The notes under the pieces are model-generated. The model worked only from the letters and a program-made list of their open reading frames with translations, searched no databases and was not told where the DNA came from. A DNA stretch of 56,745 bases, taken from positions 1-56,745 of the forward strand of contig JAFVRE010000032.1 of assembly GCA_017504465.1 (NCBI GenBank), in the 5' to 3' direction. Source of the DNA: Clostridia bacterium (GTDB taxonomy: Bacteria > Bacillota > Clostridia > Christensenellales > Borkfalkiaceae). The translations under genes were made by a program, and so were the position numbers. This document shows positions 1 through 7,210 of the stretch, piece after piece; positions within the stretch are counted from its first letter, which is position 1; the number at the start of each line of letters is the position of its first letter.

Positions 1-918
1 ACCGTCCTCACCGTCTTCACCGTCTTGGCCGGGAGCACCCGTCTCGCCCTTTAACCAAGCAAGGAAGTCTGCTTCAGTACCAACGTTGCCTGCATCAAGC
101 CAAATATCGTAAGCTGATTTACCGTCTTGACCGTCTTCACCGTCTTCACCATCTTGGCCGGGAGCACCCGTCTCGCCCTTTAACCAAGCAAGGAAGTCTG
201 TTTCAGTACCCTCGTTGCCTGCGTCAAGCCAAATTTGATAAGCGGACTTACCGTCTTGACCGTCTTCGCCGTCCTCACCGGGATTACCTTGTTCGCCTTG
301 AGGACCTTGTACGTTGCCAAGCTCGCTCCAAGTCGTTCCACCGTCGTACGATACGTACAACTTGCCGTTTTCTACCTTAAAGGCAGGCGTGATACCGTCT
401 TCGCCATCTTCACCGTCTTGGCCGGGATTGCCTTGAGGACCTTGTACGCCTTGGTTCCCTTGTTCACCTTGTTCGCCTTGAGGGCCTTGTACGTTGCCAA
501 GCACCGACCAGTTAGATCCGTTGTCATACGATACGTACAACTTACCGCCTTCTACCTTAAAGGTGGGCGTTTTACCGTCTTGACCGGGATTACCTTGTAC
601 GCCTTGTTCGCCTTGAGGACCTTGTACGCCTTGAGGACCTTGCACGCCTTGTTCACCTTGAGGACCTTGTACGCCTTGAGGACCTTGTACGCCTTGTTCG
701 CCCGTTGCGCCCTTCAGCCATTCAAGGAAGTCCTCTTCCGTGCCTTCGTTGCCTGCGTCAAGCCAAATCTCGTAAGCAGACTTACCGTCTTTGCCGTTGA
801 GACCATCTAACTTGCCCATAGCGGAGTCAGCCGTGGAGTCGCAAGAAGCAAAAGCAAAGGCGCTTGTTGCCACAAACATCATCGATAACAATGTTACTAA
901 TAACGTTTTCTTTTTCAT
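1..918 (-). CDS. Collagen-like modular lipoprotein, C-terminus cut by window edge
   Basis: Read on the minus strand from ATG at 918 (Shine-Dalgarno GAGGGGAG just upstream); the frame is open for 306 codons to base 1, so the C-terminus is missing. Residues 1-26 form a lipoprotein signal ending FAFASC, so Cys26 is the likely lipidated residue. Next comes a module with core SAYEIWLDAGN...FLEWLKG (three copies visible), Gly-X-Y repeats (GPQGVQGPQGEQG, then GQDGEDGEDG), and two copies of a beta-type module with core KVENGKLYVSYDGG. This is a typical surface-exposed collagen-like protein; its function is unknown. A plus-strand open frame over the repeats is only a shadow. Its promoter carries an operator-like palindrome next to a divergent XRE gene. 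Confidence 0.85.
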   Translation of the reverse strand, partial: MKKKTLLVTLLSMMFVATSAFAFASCDSTADSAMGKLDGLNGKDGKSAYEIWLDAGNEGTEEDFLEWLKGATGEQGVQGPQGVQGPQGEQGVQGPQGVQGPQGEQGVQGNPGQDGKTPTFKVEGGKLYVSYDNGSNWSVLGNVQGPQGEQGEQGNQGVQGPQGNPGQDGEDGEDGITPAFKVENGKLYVSYDGGTTWSELGNVQGPQGEQGNPGEDGEDGQDGKSAYQIWLDAGNEGTETDFLAWLKGETGAPGQDGEDGEDGQDGKSAYDIWLDAGNVGTEADFLAWLKGETGAPGQDGEDGEDG

Positions 919-970
919 AAATCTCCCCTCAAAAAATTTTTTTCGATTTTAATCGATAGTGGATATAAAT

Positions 971-1000
971 ATTTTATCACACCATTTGGTGTAATGTCAA
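971..1000 (-). promoter_or_regulatory. Promoter of the collagen-like lipoprotein with operator in the spacer
   Basis: On the minus strand TTGACA (1000-995) and TAAAAT (976-971) are 18 bp apart. The spacer is almost filled by the palindrome ACACCATTTGGTGT (979-992; 6-bp arms, 2-bp centre). A degenerate second pair of half sites, ATGCCA and TTGTGT, lies at 1007-1022, its centre 29 bp away and touching the -10 of the divergent XRE gene. The seen geometry fits repression by the neighbouring XRE protein; that link is inference. Confidence 0.7.
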
Positions 1001-1033
1001 CCAAAAATGCCATATTTTGTGTAAAATGATATC

Positions 1034-1246
1034 ATGGAAGATAAGTTTTTATTTGCATTTTCGAACAATTTAAAGTTTCTAATCGGAGATATGAGCATTT
1101 CCGAATTCGCCAAAAAAGTAGATATCCCTCAACAGACGATTTCAAGGTATCTGCTTTGTCAACGCGAAATAACGTTACATAACTTATGTAAAATCGCTGA
1201 TTATTTCGAAGAAGATATCGATTTTTTAATCGGCAGAAAACAATAG
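1034..1246 (+). CDS. Small XRE-family HTH regulator
   Basis: A 70-residue single-domain DNA-binding protein. The HTH spans about residues 20-50, with recognition-helix region IPQQTISRYL, followed by a C-terminal LCKIADYFEEDIDFLIG segment typical of the cro/CI-like HTH_3 fold. There is no second domain, so it probably works as a dimeric repressor. It is divergent from the collagen-like lipoprotein, and the intervening DNA carries a palindromic site. No Shine-Dalgarno is visible; TAAAAT at 1022-1027 ends 6 bp before the ATG, so transcription would start on or near the start codon (leaderless). A terminator follows at once. Confidence 0.85.
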   Translation: MEDKFLFAFSNNLKFLIGDMSISEFAKKVDIPQQTISRYLLCQREITLHNLCKIADYFEEDIDFLIGRKQ

Positions 1247-1257
1247 AACCCCTTATC

Positions 1258-1282
1258 CGCAGGCTTTGCCTGCGCTTTTTTT
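1258..1282 (+). terminator. Rho-independent terminator after the XRE gene
   Basis: CGCAGGC / GCCTGCG 7-bp stem with TTT loop, followed by C and seven T. Confidence 0.9.
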
Positions 1283-1349
1283 ATTCCTACAATCAACTTG
1301 GACCCAAAATACAAGCTTAAAAAAAATCAATAAATTTTATAAAAACCCC

Positions 1350-1378
1350 TTGACAAATATTTTTTAATATGATATGAT
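1350..1378 (+). promoter_or_regulatory. Promoter of the SPFH cluster
   Basis: TTGACA (1350-1355), 17-bp spacer, TATGAT (1373-1378), about 30 bp before the SPFH start codon. Confidence 0.8.
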
Positions 1379-1409
1379 TTTAATATCAAAACAATATGGA
1401 GGTTTTGTT

Positions 1410-2438
1410 ATGAAAGAAATTATTTTGAAAAACAAAAAGAACGGTATGCGAGTTCTTTTTACCTGCATACTCGTTGAGCTTTTGGCAATCGCGGGAATCG
1501 TGTGCGCGGCAATCATCGACGAAAGCACGAATTTGCCTGAATTCGTTTGGGTTTCTCTACTCGTGTTATCCCTCATCGTCGCTTTTATCGCATGGATTCC
1601 ACTTTGCGGACTTCGTATTTTGAAACCGCAAGAAGCTCTCGTATTAACGTTATTCGGCAAATACGTAGGCACGATCAAGGGCGAAGGCTTCTACGCCGTC
1701 AACCCCTTCTGCTCGTCCGTAAACCCTGCGGCAAAAACCAAGCTCAGCCAAAGCGGAGACGTCACCCGCCCCAACGCAGGCTTGAACGTGAGTGAGGACG
1801 GAAATATCTCGTTTGAGGTAGTAGATAAGAAAATTTCTTTAAAAATCATGACTCTCAACAACGCAAGACAAAAAATCAACGACTGCCTCGGCAACCCCGT
1901 TGAAATCGGTATTGCGGTAATGTGGAGGGTTGTCGATACAGCAAAAGCAGTGTTTAACGTTGATAACTACAAAGAATACTTATCCTTACAATGCGATACC
2001 GCGCTTAGAAACGTAGTACGTATTTATCCTTACGACGTAGCGCCCAACATAGATACGACGGGCGACGGTCAGGCGGATGACGGCAGCCTTCGCGGTTCAA
2101 GCGAAGTAGTAGCGCAACGTATCCGCGACGAAATTCAATCTCGCGTAAACGAAGCCGGTCTTGAAATTATCGAAGCTCGTATCACGCACCTTGCATACGC
2201 ACCCGAAATTGCGAGCGTGATGCTCCAACGCCAACAAGCTTCCGCAATTATTGACGCAAGGAAGATGATCGTTGACGGCGCGGTAGGCATGGTCGAAATG
2301 GCGCTTCAACGCTTGAGCGAAAACAACACGATCACGCTCGACGAAGAAAGAAAGGCGGCTATGGTGTCTAATCTCTTGGTTGTCCTTTGCGGAAACCGCG
2401 ACGCGCAACCCGTTGTCAATTCGGGAAGTCTTTATTGA
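1410..2438 (+). CDS. SPFH/Band 7 domain membrane protein
   Basis: 342 residues. I chose ATG 1410 because TGGAGG lies 8 bp upstream; an in-frame ATG at 1374 overlaps the promoter -10. Two N-terminal hydrophobic segments (about residues 12-35 and 42-66) are followed by an SPFH domain starting near ILKPQEALVLTLFGKY, and a helical C-terminal region with LAYAPEIASVMLQRQQA, typical of stomatin/flotillin-like scaffolds. SPFH proteins oligomerise on membranes and organise microdomains or quality control. It heads a probable operon with a ribbon-helix-helix protein and a small membrane protein. The precise role is unknown. Confidence 0.85.
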   Translation: MKEIILKNKKNGMRVLFTCILVELLAIAGIVCAAIIDESTNLPEFVWVSLLVLSLIVAFIAWIPLCGLRILKPQEALVLTLFGKYVGTIKGEGFYAVNPFCSSVNPAAKTKLSQSGDVTRPNAGLNVSEDGNISFEVVDKKISLKIMTLNNARQKINDCLGNPVEIGIAVMWRVVDTAKAVFNVDNYKEYLSLQCDTALRNVVRIYPYDVAPNIDTTGDGQADDGSLRGSSEVVAQRIRDEIQSRVNEAGLEIIEARITHLAYAPEIASVMLQRQQASAIIDARKMIVDGAVGMVEMALQRLSENNTITLDEERKAAMVSNLLVVLCGNRDAQPVVNSGSLY

Positions 2439-2465
2439 TAATTTACCCCAAAAGGAACACTTGCT

Positions 2466-2657
2466 ATGGAAAAGAAACAAGTCCCCTTACGGTTATCTCC
2501 CAAGCTCTACGACGCGATTGCGGCGTGGGCGGAAGACGATTTCCGTTCCGTAAACGGACAAATTGAATATCTCTTATCCGAATGCGTAAGACAACGCAAG
2601 AAAAACGGGAAATACGTTTCCGACGAACTCGACGTCCCCCCCGAACTGGATATATGA
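2466..2657 (+). CDS. Arc-like ribbon-helix-helix protein
   Basis: 63 residues. The N-terminus [20 protein letters not shown] fits the MetJ/Arc ribbon-helix-helix fold: a polar beta strand (QVPLRL), then two helices, with the second containing [14 protein letters not shown]. It starts 27 bp after the SPFH gene with an AAAGGAAC site and is likely cotranscribed. Small Arc-like proteins often follow SPFH genes in Bacillota and Actinomycetota. It could be an autoregulator or a partner of the SPFH protein; no toxin gene lies next to it, so a toxin-antitoxin role is not supported. Confidence 0.8.
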   Translation: MEKKQVPLRLSPKLYDAIAAWAEDDFRSVNGQIEYLLSECVRQRKKNGKYVSDELDVPPELDI

Positions 2658-2669
2658 TAATTCCCCAAA

Positions 2670-2700
2670 CCGACAGGAATTTTACGCCCTGTCGGCTTTT
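2670..2700 (+). terminator. Weak terminator or attenuator after the Arc-like gene
   Basis: CCGACAGG / CCTGTCGG stem (10-nt loop) followed by CTTTT. The short T run suggests partial readthrough into the next gene. Confidence 0.6.
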
Positions 2701-2724
2701 GGCTATTTTAAAGGAGAACATTTT

Positions 2725-3051
2725 ATGGAATACGTCATTTTTTTCATTCTCGGCGTATTGTGTTGCGTAATCGGAGGCATCAACACAACGGGGAATATAT
2801 CCACCGTTAAATACCGCCAACGCCGCCGCGTCGCGCCCGAAAACAGAAAAGCTTTTGGTGTAATCGTAGGTATCGGCATGATTATTATAGGCATATCCTT
2901 TATCGTTGCGGGAATTTTACTTATCTTAGCGGAAAAGCAACTCAACCCCGTTCTTGAAAATGTAGCCGGCATCTCGATAATTGTCGGCGCAGTTGTCGGA
3001 TTAGTACTGCAATCATTCGCTACAATTAAATACAACAAAGGTATATTTTAA
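2725..3051 (+). CDS. Small integral membrane protein
   Basis: 108 residues with a good AAAGGAGAAC ribosome site. Three hydrophobic segments: residues about 4-20, 45-68 and 78-98. Between the first two is a conserved-looking basic stretch, GNISTVKYRQRRRVAPENR, resembling the juxtamembrane part of small DUF3784-like proteins; that resemblance is weak. No catalytic motif is visible. It lies between the SPFH/Arc pair and an SDR gene 11 bp downstream, so it is probably in the same transcript. Function unknown. Confidence 0.7.
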   Translation: MEYVIFFILGVLCCVIGGINTTGNISTVKYRQRRRVAPENRKAFGVIVGIGMIIIGISFIVAGILLILAEKQLNPVLENVAGISIIVGAVVGLVLQSFATIKYNKGIF

Positions 3052-3062
3052 AGGAGAAAATT

Positions 3063-3818
3063 ATGAAAGTTGCAATTTTAACAGGCGCGTCAAGCGGACT
3101 TGGCGTAGAATTTTTTAAATGCTTACAAACGGAAACTTTAGACGAAGTTTGGGTGATTGCGCGACGTGAAAACAAGCTCAACGAATTAAAAGAGAAATTT
3201 GGCAAAATTTCCACAAAGGTAGTACCCATGGACGTGACGAAGCGTGAAAATATGGAAAGTTTGCGCTCGCTTTTAGAGACCGAAAAACCCGACGTGAAGT
3301 TCTTAATCAATAACGCAGGCTTTGGCACGATCGGGAATTTGGAAACGTCGGATTATAAAACGCAAGGCGAAATCGTCGAGCTCAACGTCCGCGCGTTGAC
3401 CGAAATTACAACCATCGTTTTACCGTATATGAGCGAAAAATCGTATATCGTAAACACCTGCTCTATCGCGTCCTTCGTGCCCAACGCAAGAATGACCGTA
3501 TATTCTTCCACGAAAGCATACGTTATGAGTTTCACCCGCGCGCTCCGCTACGAACTCAAAAAGAGAAAAATTAACGTGACCGCTATCTGCCCTGGGCCGA
3601 TGGATACGGAGTTTTTGGCGGTAGCAGGTATTGAAAAAGGCACTTCTAAGACCTTCGACACTCTCCCCCGTTGCAACGTTGAAAAGACGGCGAAATACGG
3701 TTTGAAGGCGGCAAAGAAAGGCAGATGCGTCTATACCCCGCACCCCTTCTTTAAACTCTATCGCCTTTTGGCGAAAATCCTGCCTACCGCTTGGCTGATG
3801 GGCGCCGCAAAAACCTAA
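3063..3818 (+). CDS. Short-chain dehydrogenase/reductase (SDR)
   Basis: 251 residues, a typical size for classical SDRs. The Rossmann glycine motif TGASSGLG is at residues 8-15, NNAG near 83-86, a catalytic Ser in NTCSIASF, and the YSSTKAY (YxxxK) active site near residue 150; CPGPMDTEF follows, as in NAD(P)-dependent SDRs. It is likely a cytosolic NAD(P)H oxidoreductase; the substrate cannot be told from sequence. The start has AAAGGAG 6 bp upstream and sits 11 bp after the small membrane protein gene, so the two are probably cotranscribed. A terminator follows. Confidence 0.9.
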   Translation: MKVAILTGASSGLGVEFFKCLQTETLDEVWVIARRENKLNELKEKFGKISTKVVPMDVTKRENMESLRSLLETEKPDVKFLINNAGFGTIGNLETSDYKTQGEIVELNVRALTEITTIVLPYMSEKSYIVNTCSIASFVPNARMTVYSSTKAYVMSFTRALRYELKKRKINVTAICPGPMDTEFLAVAGIEKGTSKTFDTLPRCNVEKTAKYGLKAAKKGRCVYTPHPFFKLYRLLAKILPTAWLMGAAKT

Positions 3819-3835
3819 GAGTATTGAATATGCAA

Positions 3836-3875
3836 AAAAATCTCTTCGTCTCTTGTTTAGACGGAGAGATTTTTA
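3836..3875 (+). terminator. Terminator after the SDR gene
   Basis: AATCTC..CGTCT paired with AGACGGAGAGATT, followed by a T run. Confidence 0.85.
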
Positions 3876-3963
3876 AATAGTTTATCCCTATTAAGATATG
3901 TTTTAAGCGACTTTTATTTCATTCTTAAAACTTGTTGTTTTTGTACAATTATCAAAAACCGAC

Positions 3964-3995
3964 GGGGCAGGTATGCATTTACGCATACCTGCCCC
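3964..3995. repeat. Perfect inverted pair of the GGGGCAGGTATGC word
   Basis: GGGGCAGGTATGC at 3964-3976 and its exact reverse complement at 3983-3995, separated by 6 nt: a 13-bp stem hairpin. It lies past the stop of the cyclophilin-like gene (minus strand) and could terminate it, although the T run on that side is weak. The same word recurs across the window. Confidence 0.85.
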
Positions 3996-4068
3996 AAAAA
4001 AATACTTATTATTTTTATGCCATTTTGCGAACGAATTTCTCTTTTCTTTCGCGCAATTATTCAGCTCA

Positions 4069-4926
4069 TTACCACTTGGTAACTTTCATGCTTGCAATCT
4101 TGATAGGTTCAACGGGCGTGCTGAAGTATGCAACGTCTGCATGCGCATATGCATCCTCTTCATTGATAGTTGCTTCCGTTTGCAACGTAAAATCTTCAGC
4201 GTCAACGTGAGATTCTACGTATTCTTCAATCGCGCTTTGTAAGCTTTGTAAAACTTCTACGCTGTCTTCTTCAAGCTCTGCGAAGGTACAATATTCGTTA
4301 AAGCCGGACGTAACCGAAGAAACGTTGATAGAGAACATAGACGTTGCGCTATTATAGCCGTATTCTTTCGAGCTAACGCCATTTCCGTCCGAACGCTGTC
4401 CCCAAACGAGCGTATCCGCGAAGTCTCCCTTGCTGGTATAGCGCATGGTAAGTGCGCCAAAGCTGTTGCGAACAGAGCCGTTTTCTACCCTAAAGCTATT
4501 CTTACTAAATTCACCGTATAACGTGTAGGTAGGATCCGTCTTTTGTTCATCGTTCCAAACGGTAGGCGTAAACAAACCTTTTTCTTCAAGCTTTTTCACA
4601 GCGTCCAAATACGATCTGTAAACGAGGGAGTTAGTGTCTTCCTTGTATTCATACACACCGGTGTACCAAGCCGCCGTTTGATAATCATGTATGCAAAGTC
4701 CATTATAGAATTTTCCATCGACAAGTTCAAGGAAATGTCTTGCCGTTGTCGGCGTTAAATTTCTGTTGAGATTGTATTCAAGGGTATAGGTCTTTTCATT
4801 GAACTCAAGAACCATCTCTACTTTCGGCTTAGAGGTTTCGCACGCGGTCATGGTCGCAAGCGAAGCGCACGCGCTCGCTACCGCAATTGCCAAACAAATT
4901 GTTTTTTTCATCATGTTTTTCGCCAT
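4069..4926 (-). CDS. Cyclophilin-like peptidyl-prolyl isomerase lipoprotein
   Basis: 285 residues. The N-terminal signal peptide ends in a lipobox-like MTAC (Cys about residue 29), so it is probably lipid-anchored outside the cell. Residues about 35-85 contain NLTPTTARHFLELVDGKFYNGLCIHDY, matching the N-terminal part of cyclophilin-type isomerases (TP.TV.NF..LV..G.Y.G..FHR), with His-Asp in place of the catalytic His-Arg. The middle is larger than in minimal cyclophilins. Ribosome site TTGGAGA lies 8 bp upstream of ATG 4926. It may assist folding of exported proteins; the missing Arg makes catalytic activity uncertain. Confidence 0.7.
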   Translation of the reverse strand: MAKNMMKKTICLAIAVASACASLATMTACETSKPKVEMVLEFNEKTYTLEYNLNRNLTPTTARHFLELVDGKFYNGLCIHDYQTAAWYTGVYEYKEDTNSLVYRSYLDAVKKLEEKGLFTPTVWNDEQKTDPTYTLYGEFSKNSFRVENGSVRNSFGALTMRYTSKGDFADTLVWGQRSDGNGVSSKEYGYNSATSMFSINVSSVTSGFNEYCTFAELEEDSVEVLQSLQSAIEEYVESHVDAEDFTLQTEATINEEDAYAHADVAYFSTPVEPIKIASMKVTKW

Positions 4927-5025
4927 ATTTTTATCTCCAATGCGAATTTTTACCTTTCTATTTTACCTTATTAACCGCCATTCCGTCAAGCACTTTTAAG
5001 CGGTTTTTGTTTATTTTTAATAAAT

Positions 5026-5049
5026 CCGACGAGGATTTGCCTCGCTTTT
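5026..5049. other. Hairpin in the cyclophilin/HtrA intergenic region
   Basis: CGAGG-atttg-CCTCG followed by CTTTTTTT on the plus strand, although no plus-strand gene precedes it. On the minus strand the alternative AAATCC/GGATTT pairing follows the HtrA stop codon. It may act as a bidirectional terminator. Confidence 0.4.
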
Positions 5050-5050
5050 T

Positions 5051-6436
5051 TTATAACGTGCTAAAATATTTCAAATCGTCAAACTCAAAAACAAGCGTTT
5101 CCTGTTTTCCGCCACGTTCAACAACCACCTTTACAACGTCGCCTAAACGGACGTTTAAAATGTATTCGGGCACGGTGAATCTACGGTCAATCTTGACAAT
5201 TTCCCCGTCGCCGATTTGGATGGTCTTTAAAATATCTCCTTCTTTGAACTTTCCATTCGCGATACAGTCAAAGCTAACCCACTTGCCCAACTCGTTTTGT
5301 TGTTGCCCTACTTTGTAAACGGAAATCTCTTCTTCGATATATAATTTCCCGTCGCTTCCTATCCCTGCAACCGAATCGGAAACGGTGGTCATAATCCCAA
5401 ACTTCGCTCTCACGAGTTCGCCGTTATTCGCAAGGATATTATTTACCGCCTGAAGCACTTGCGTGATAGGCAATGCGTAACCCATGTTATCAATATCGCT
5501 GGAAACAGACTTCGCATTGACGATCCCGATAAGCTCTCCTTTTCCATTGAAAAGTCCGCCGCCCGAGTTTCCGCCGTTAATCGCGGCGTCCGTTCTCATA
5601 ACGCGGTAAGAATACGTTTGCTTCGTAACGCTATTGCTCGGGAAGGTGCCCGCTACGTCCATCTCTACGTCAATATACTCAGAATCGAGCGACAAAACCC
5701 CTTGCGTTACAGCCACGCCAAGTCCTTTAGGATTGCCGATCGCGAACACTTTTTCACCGACCGTTTGCTCGTCGGAGGTACCCATGTTCGCGGCTACCAC
5801 GTTGCTTTCCTTTAATTTCTCGCTGTCGCGGACGCGTAAAATTGCGATATCGTAGTCTATCGAACCACCCACGTATTGCGTTTTAATACCGCCGCCAAAA
5901 TCCACGCCTAACACCGATTCCGACGTTTCCCCTGCAGGCATTGCGCCGTAAGGATAGACGTAAATGTTATCCCCCCAAAAGCGAACGGACGGATTATATA
6001 CGACGTGATAATTCGTCAAAATCAACGCATCGCCCGCCGTTTTATCAAGCTCGATAATAACCCCGCTGCCCGTATAGCCCGAATTAAATGCCTGCACCGA
6101 AACGACGGACATGATATTTTCCGCGATTTGCTCGGTGTTGTTGTCTTCGGTAATATCCAGCGTATCCGCGTCAAGATATTCCTTTAAAAATTCAAGGAAA
6201 GTACCCTTAAACCCCTCTTCACCCTTGCAAGCTTCTTCGTAAATATCACGGATATCAAGATCTTTTCCGTCTTCTCCGGGCGTACCTTGTAAATATTCAA
6301 GCCAAGCCTTTTCGTCACCGCTAAATCCGTTTTGCACGGCAATTTCATACGCGCTCATACCGTTGCAGCCCGCAAACGATAAAGTCGCAAGCACGGCAAG
6401 GCAAACAGCTAAGATTTTTTTAATGGTTTTTCTCAT
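5051..6436 (-). CDS. HtrA/DegP-like trypsin-family serine protease, lipoprotein
   Basis: 461 residues. The signal peptide ends FAGC (Cys24). Residues about 26-65 carry a SAYEIAVQNGFSGDEKAWLEYLQG module followed by TPGEDGKD, the same small module that repeats in the collagen-like protein at the window start. The S1C protease domain follows with His in LTNYHVV, Asp in YDIAILRV and Ser in GGNSGGGLFNG, so the triad is intact. The C-terminal ~100 residues resemble a degenerate PDZ domain (FKEGDILKTIQIGDGE). It is likely an envelope quality-control protease. A leader with GAGGCGATAATT precedes the start; TATAAT lies further up. Confidence 0.88.
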   Translation of the reverse strand: MRKTIKKILAVCLAVLATLSFAGCNGMSAYEIAVQNGFSGDEKAWLEYLQGTPGEDGKDLDIRDIYEEACKGEEGFKGTFLEFLKEYLDADTLDITEDNNTEQIAENIMSVVSVQAFNSGYTGSGVIIELDKTAGDALILTNYHVVYNPSVRFWGDNIYVYPYGAMPAGETSESVLGVDFGGGIKTQYVGGSIDYDIAILRVRDSEKLKESNVVAANMGTSDEQTVGEKVFAIGNPKGLGVAVTQGVLSLDSEYIDVEMDVAGTFPSNSVTKQTYSYRVMRTDAAINGGNSGGGLFNGKGELIGIVNAKSVSSDIDNMGYALPITQVLQAVNNILANNGELVRAKFGIMTTVSDSVAGIGSDGKLYIEEEISVYKVGQQQNELGKWVSFDCIANGKFKEGDILKTIQIGDGEIVKIDRRFTVPEYILNVRLGDVVKVVVERGGKQETLVFEFDDLKYFSTL

Positions 6437-6563
6437 AATTATCGCCTCAAATAAATATATTTGTATTATATAGTATATACCAGAATTTGGTTCAATATCT
6501 AATCATTTCTTGAAAATTTTGTGAAAGTGGATTGTAATGATTGCAAAATTTTCTTCGCTTAGC

Positions 6564-7145
6564 TTATTCTTCCAGTTCATCTAAACTCAAGGTAAAGGAA
6601 TAAATAAATTTCTCAAAGAAGTACCGGATTTCAGGCATATCACGGGATAAAAGATCTTCTTCTATCGTCTTTTTCGCCCTTGAAAACTCGCTGTTCCCCG
6701 AACGCAATTCCTCTAAACATTTGATATACGCGGATAATCTGTCCGCGGCTTTGACAATTTTATACTCCTCACTCTCTTCGTCCGCTAATACGTACGGCGA
6801 AATCTCTTCGCGCATAGGCTCGGGAAGTTTTTTGACCATATTTTCACAAGCGCTGCGCTCAAGCTCTTTATACGCACCGTGAATATTCTTATTGTAGTAT
6901 TTGATAGGCGTTGGTAAATCGCCCGTCACCACTTCGCTCGTTTCATGGTAAACCGCGTAAAGCACCGTTTTTGCCACGTCCACGTTACCGCCAAAGCACT
7001 TATTGCGAATGGTGGCTAACGCATGGGCAAGCAAGGTAACGCTTTGGGAGTGTTCCATGATATTTTCCTCGCGCTCGCTGCGCATGAGTTGCCAGCGCTT
7101 AATATATTTCATTCTATCCATAAAGGCATAAAAATCGTAACGCAT
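6564..7145 (-). CDS. yfbR: YfbR-like HD-domain 5'-nucleotidase
   Basis: 193 residues, full length for the YfbR family. HD-domain residues are visible: MEHSQSV (His of the metal site), YHETSEVVTGDLPTP (the HE/HD motif plus family-specific GD.PTP), and KAADRLSAYIKCLEE (second Asp). YfbR removes phosphate from deoxyribonucleoside 5'-monophosphates in a metal-dependent way, balancing dNMP pools. It is divergent from the riboswitch-controlled ThiT gene, sharing the promoter region with the palindrome at 7161-7176. The start has AAAGGAAG upstream. Confidence 0.88.
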   Translation of the reverse strand: MRYDFYAFMDRMKYIKRWQLMRSEREENIMEHSQSVTLLAHALATIRNKCFGGNVDVAKTVLYAVYHETSEVVTGDLPTPIKYYNKNIHGAYKELERSACENMVKKLPEPMREEISPYVLADEESEEYKIVKAADRLSAYIKCLEELRSGNSEFSRAKKTIEEDLLSRDMPEIRYFFEKFIYSFTLSLDELEE

Positions 7146-7160
7146 TTTTTCTTCCTTTAA

Positions 7161-7193
7161 ACCGTTGACAAACGGTAATTATTATAATATAAT
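7161..7193 (+). promoter_or_regulatory. Promoter of the ThiT transcript with a palindrome over the -35
   Basis: TTGACA (7165-7170), 17-bp spacer, TATAAT (7188-7193): a consensus sigma-A promoter. ACCGTT-GACA-AACGGT (7161-7176) is a perfect 6-bp-arm palindrome centred on the -35. Confidence 0.85.
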
Positions 7194-7210
7194 ATAGTTA
7201 TCAATTTAAT

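Noticed and set aside
1-800. Repeated units suggesting a CRISPR array or minisatellite
   Set aside because: Repeats are codon-phased, vary as protein modules and lack constant direct repeats with unique spacers.
235-810. Plus-strand 191-residue open frame rich in Thr-Leu-Tyr-Ala repeats
   Set aside because: It is the complementary reading of the Gly-X-Y repeats of the minus-strand lipoprotein, which has a signal peptide, lipobox, ribosome site and promoter.
2466-2657. Antitoxin of a toxin-antitoxin pair
   Set aside because: No adjacent small toxin-like gene; the neighbours are SPFH and a small membrane protein.
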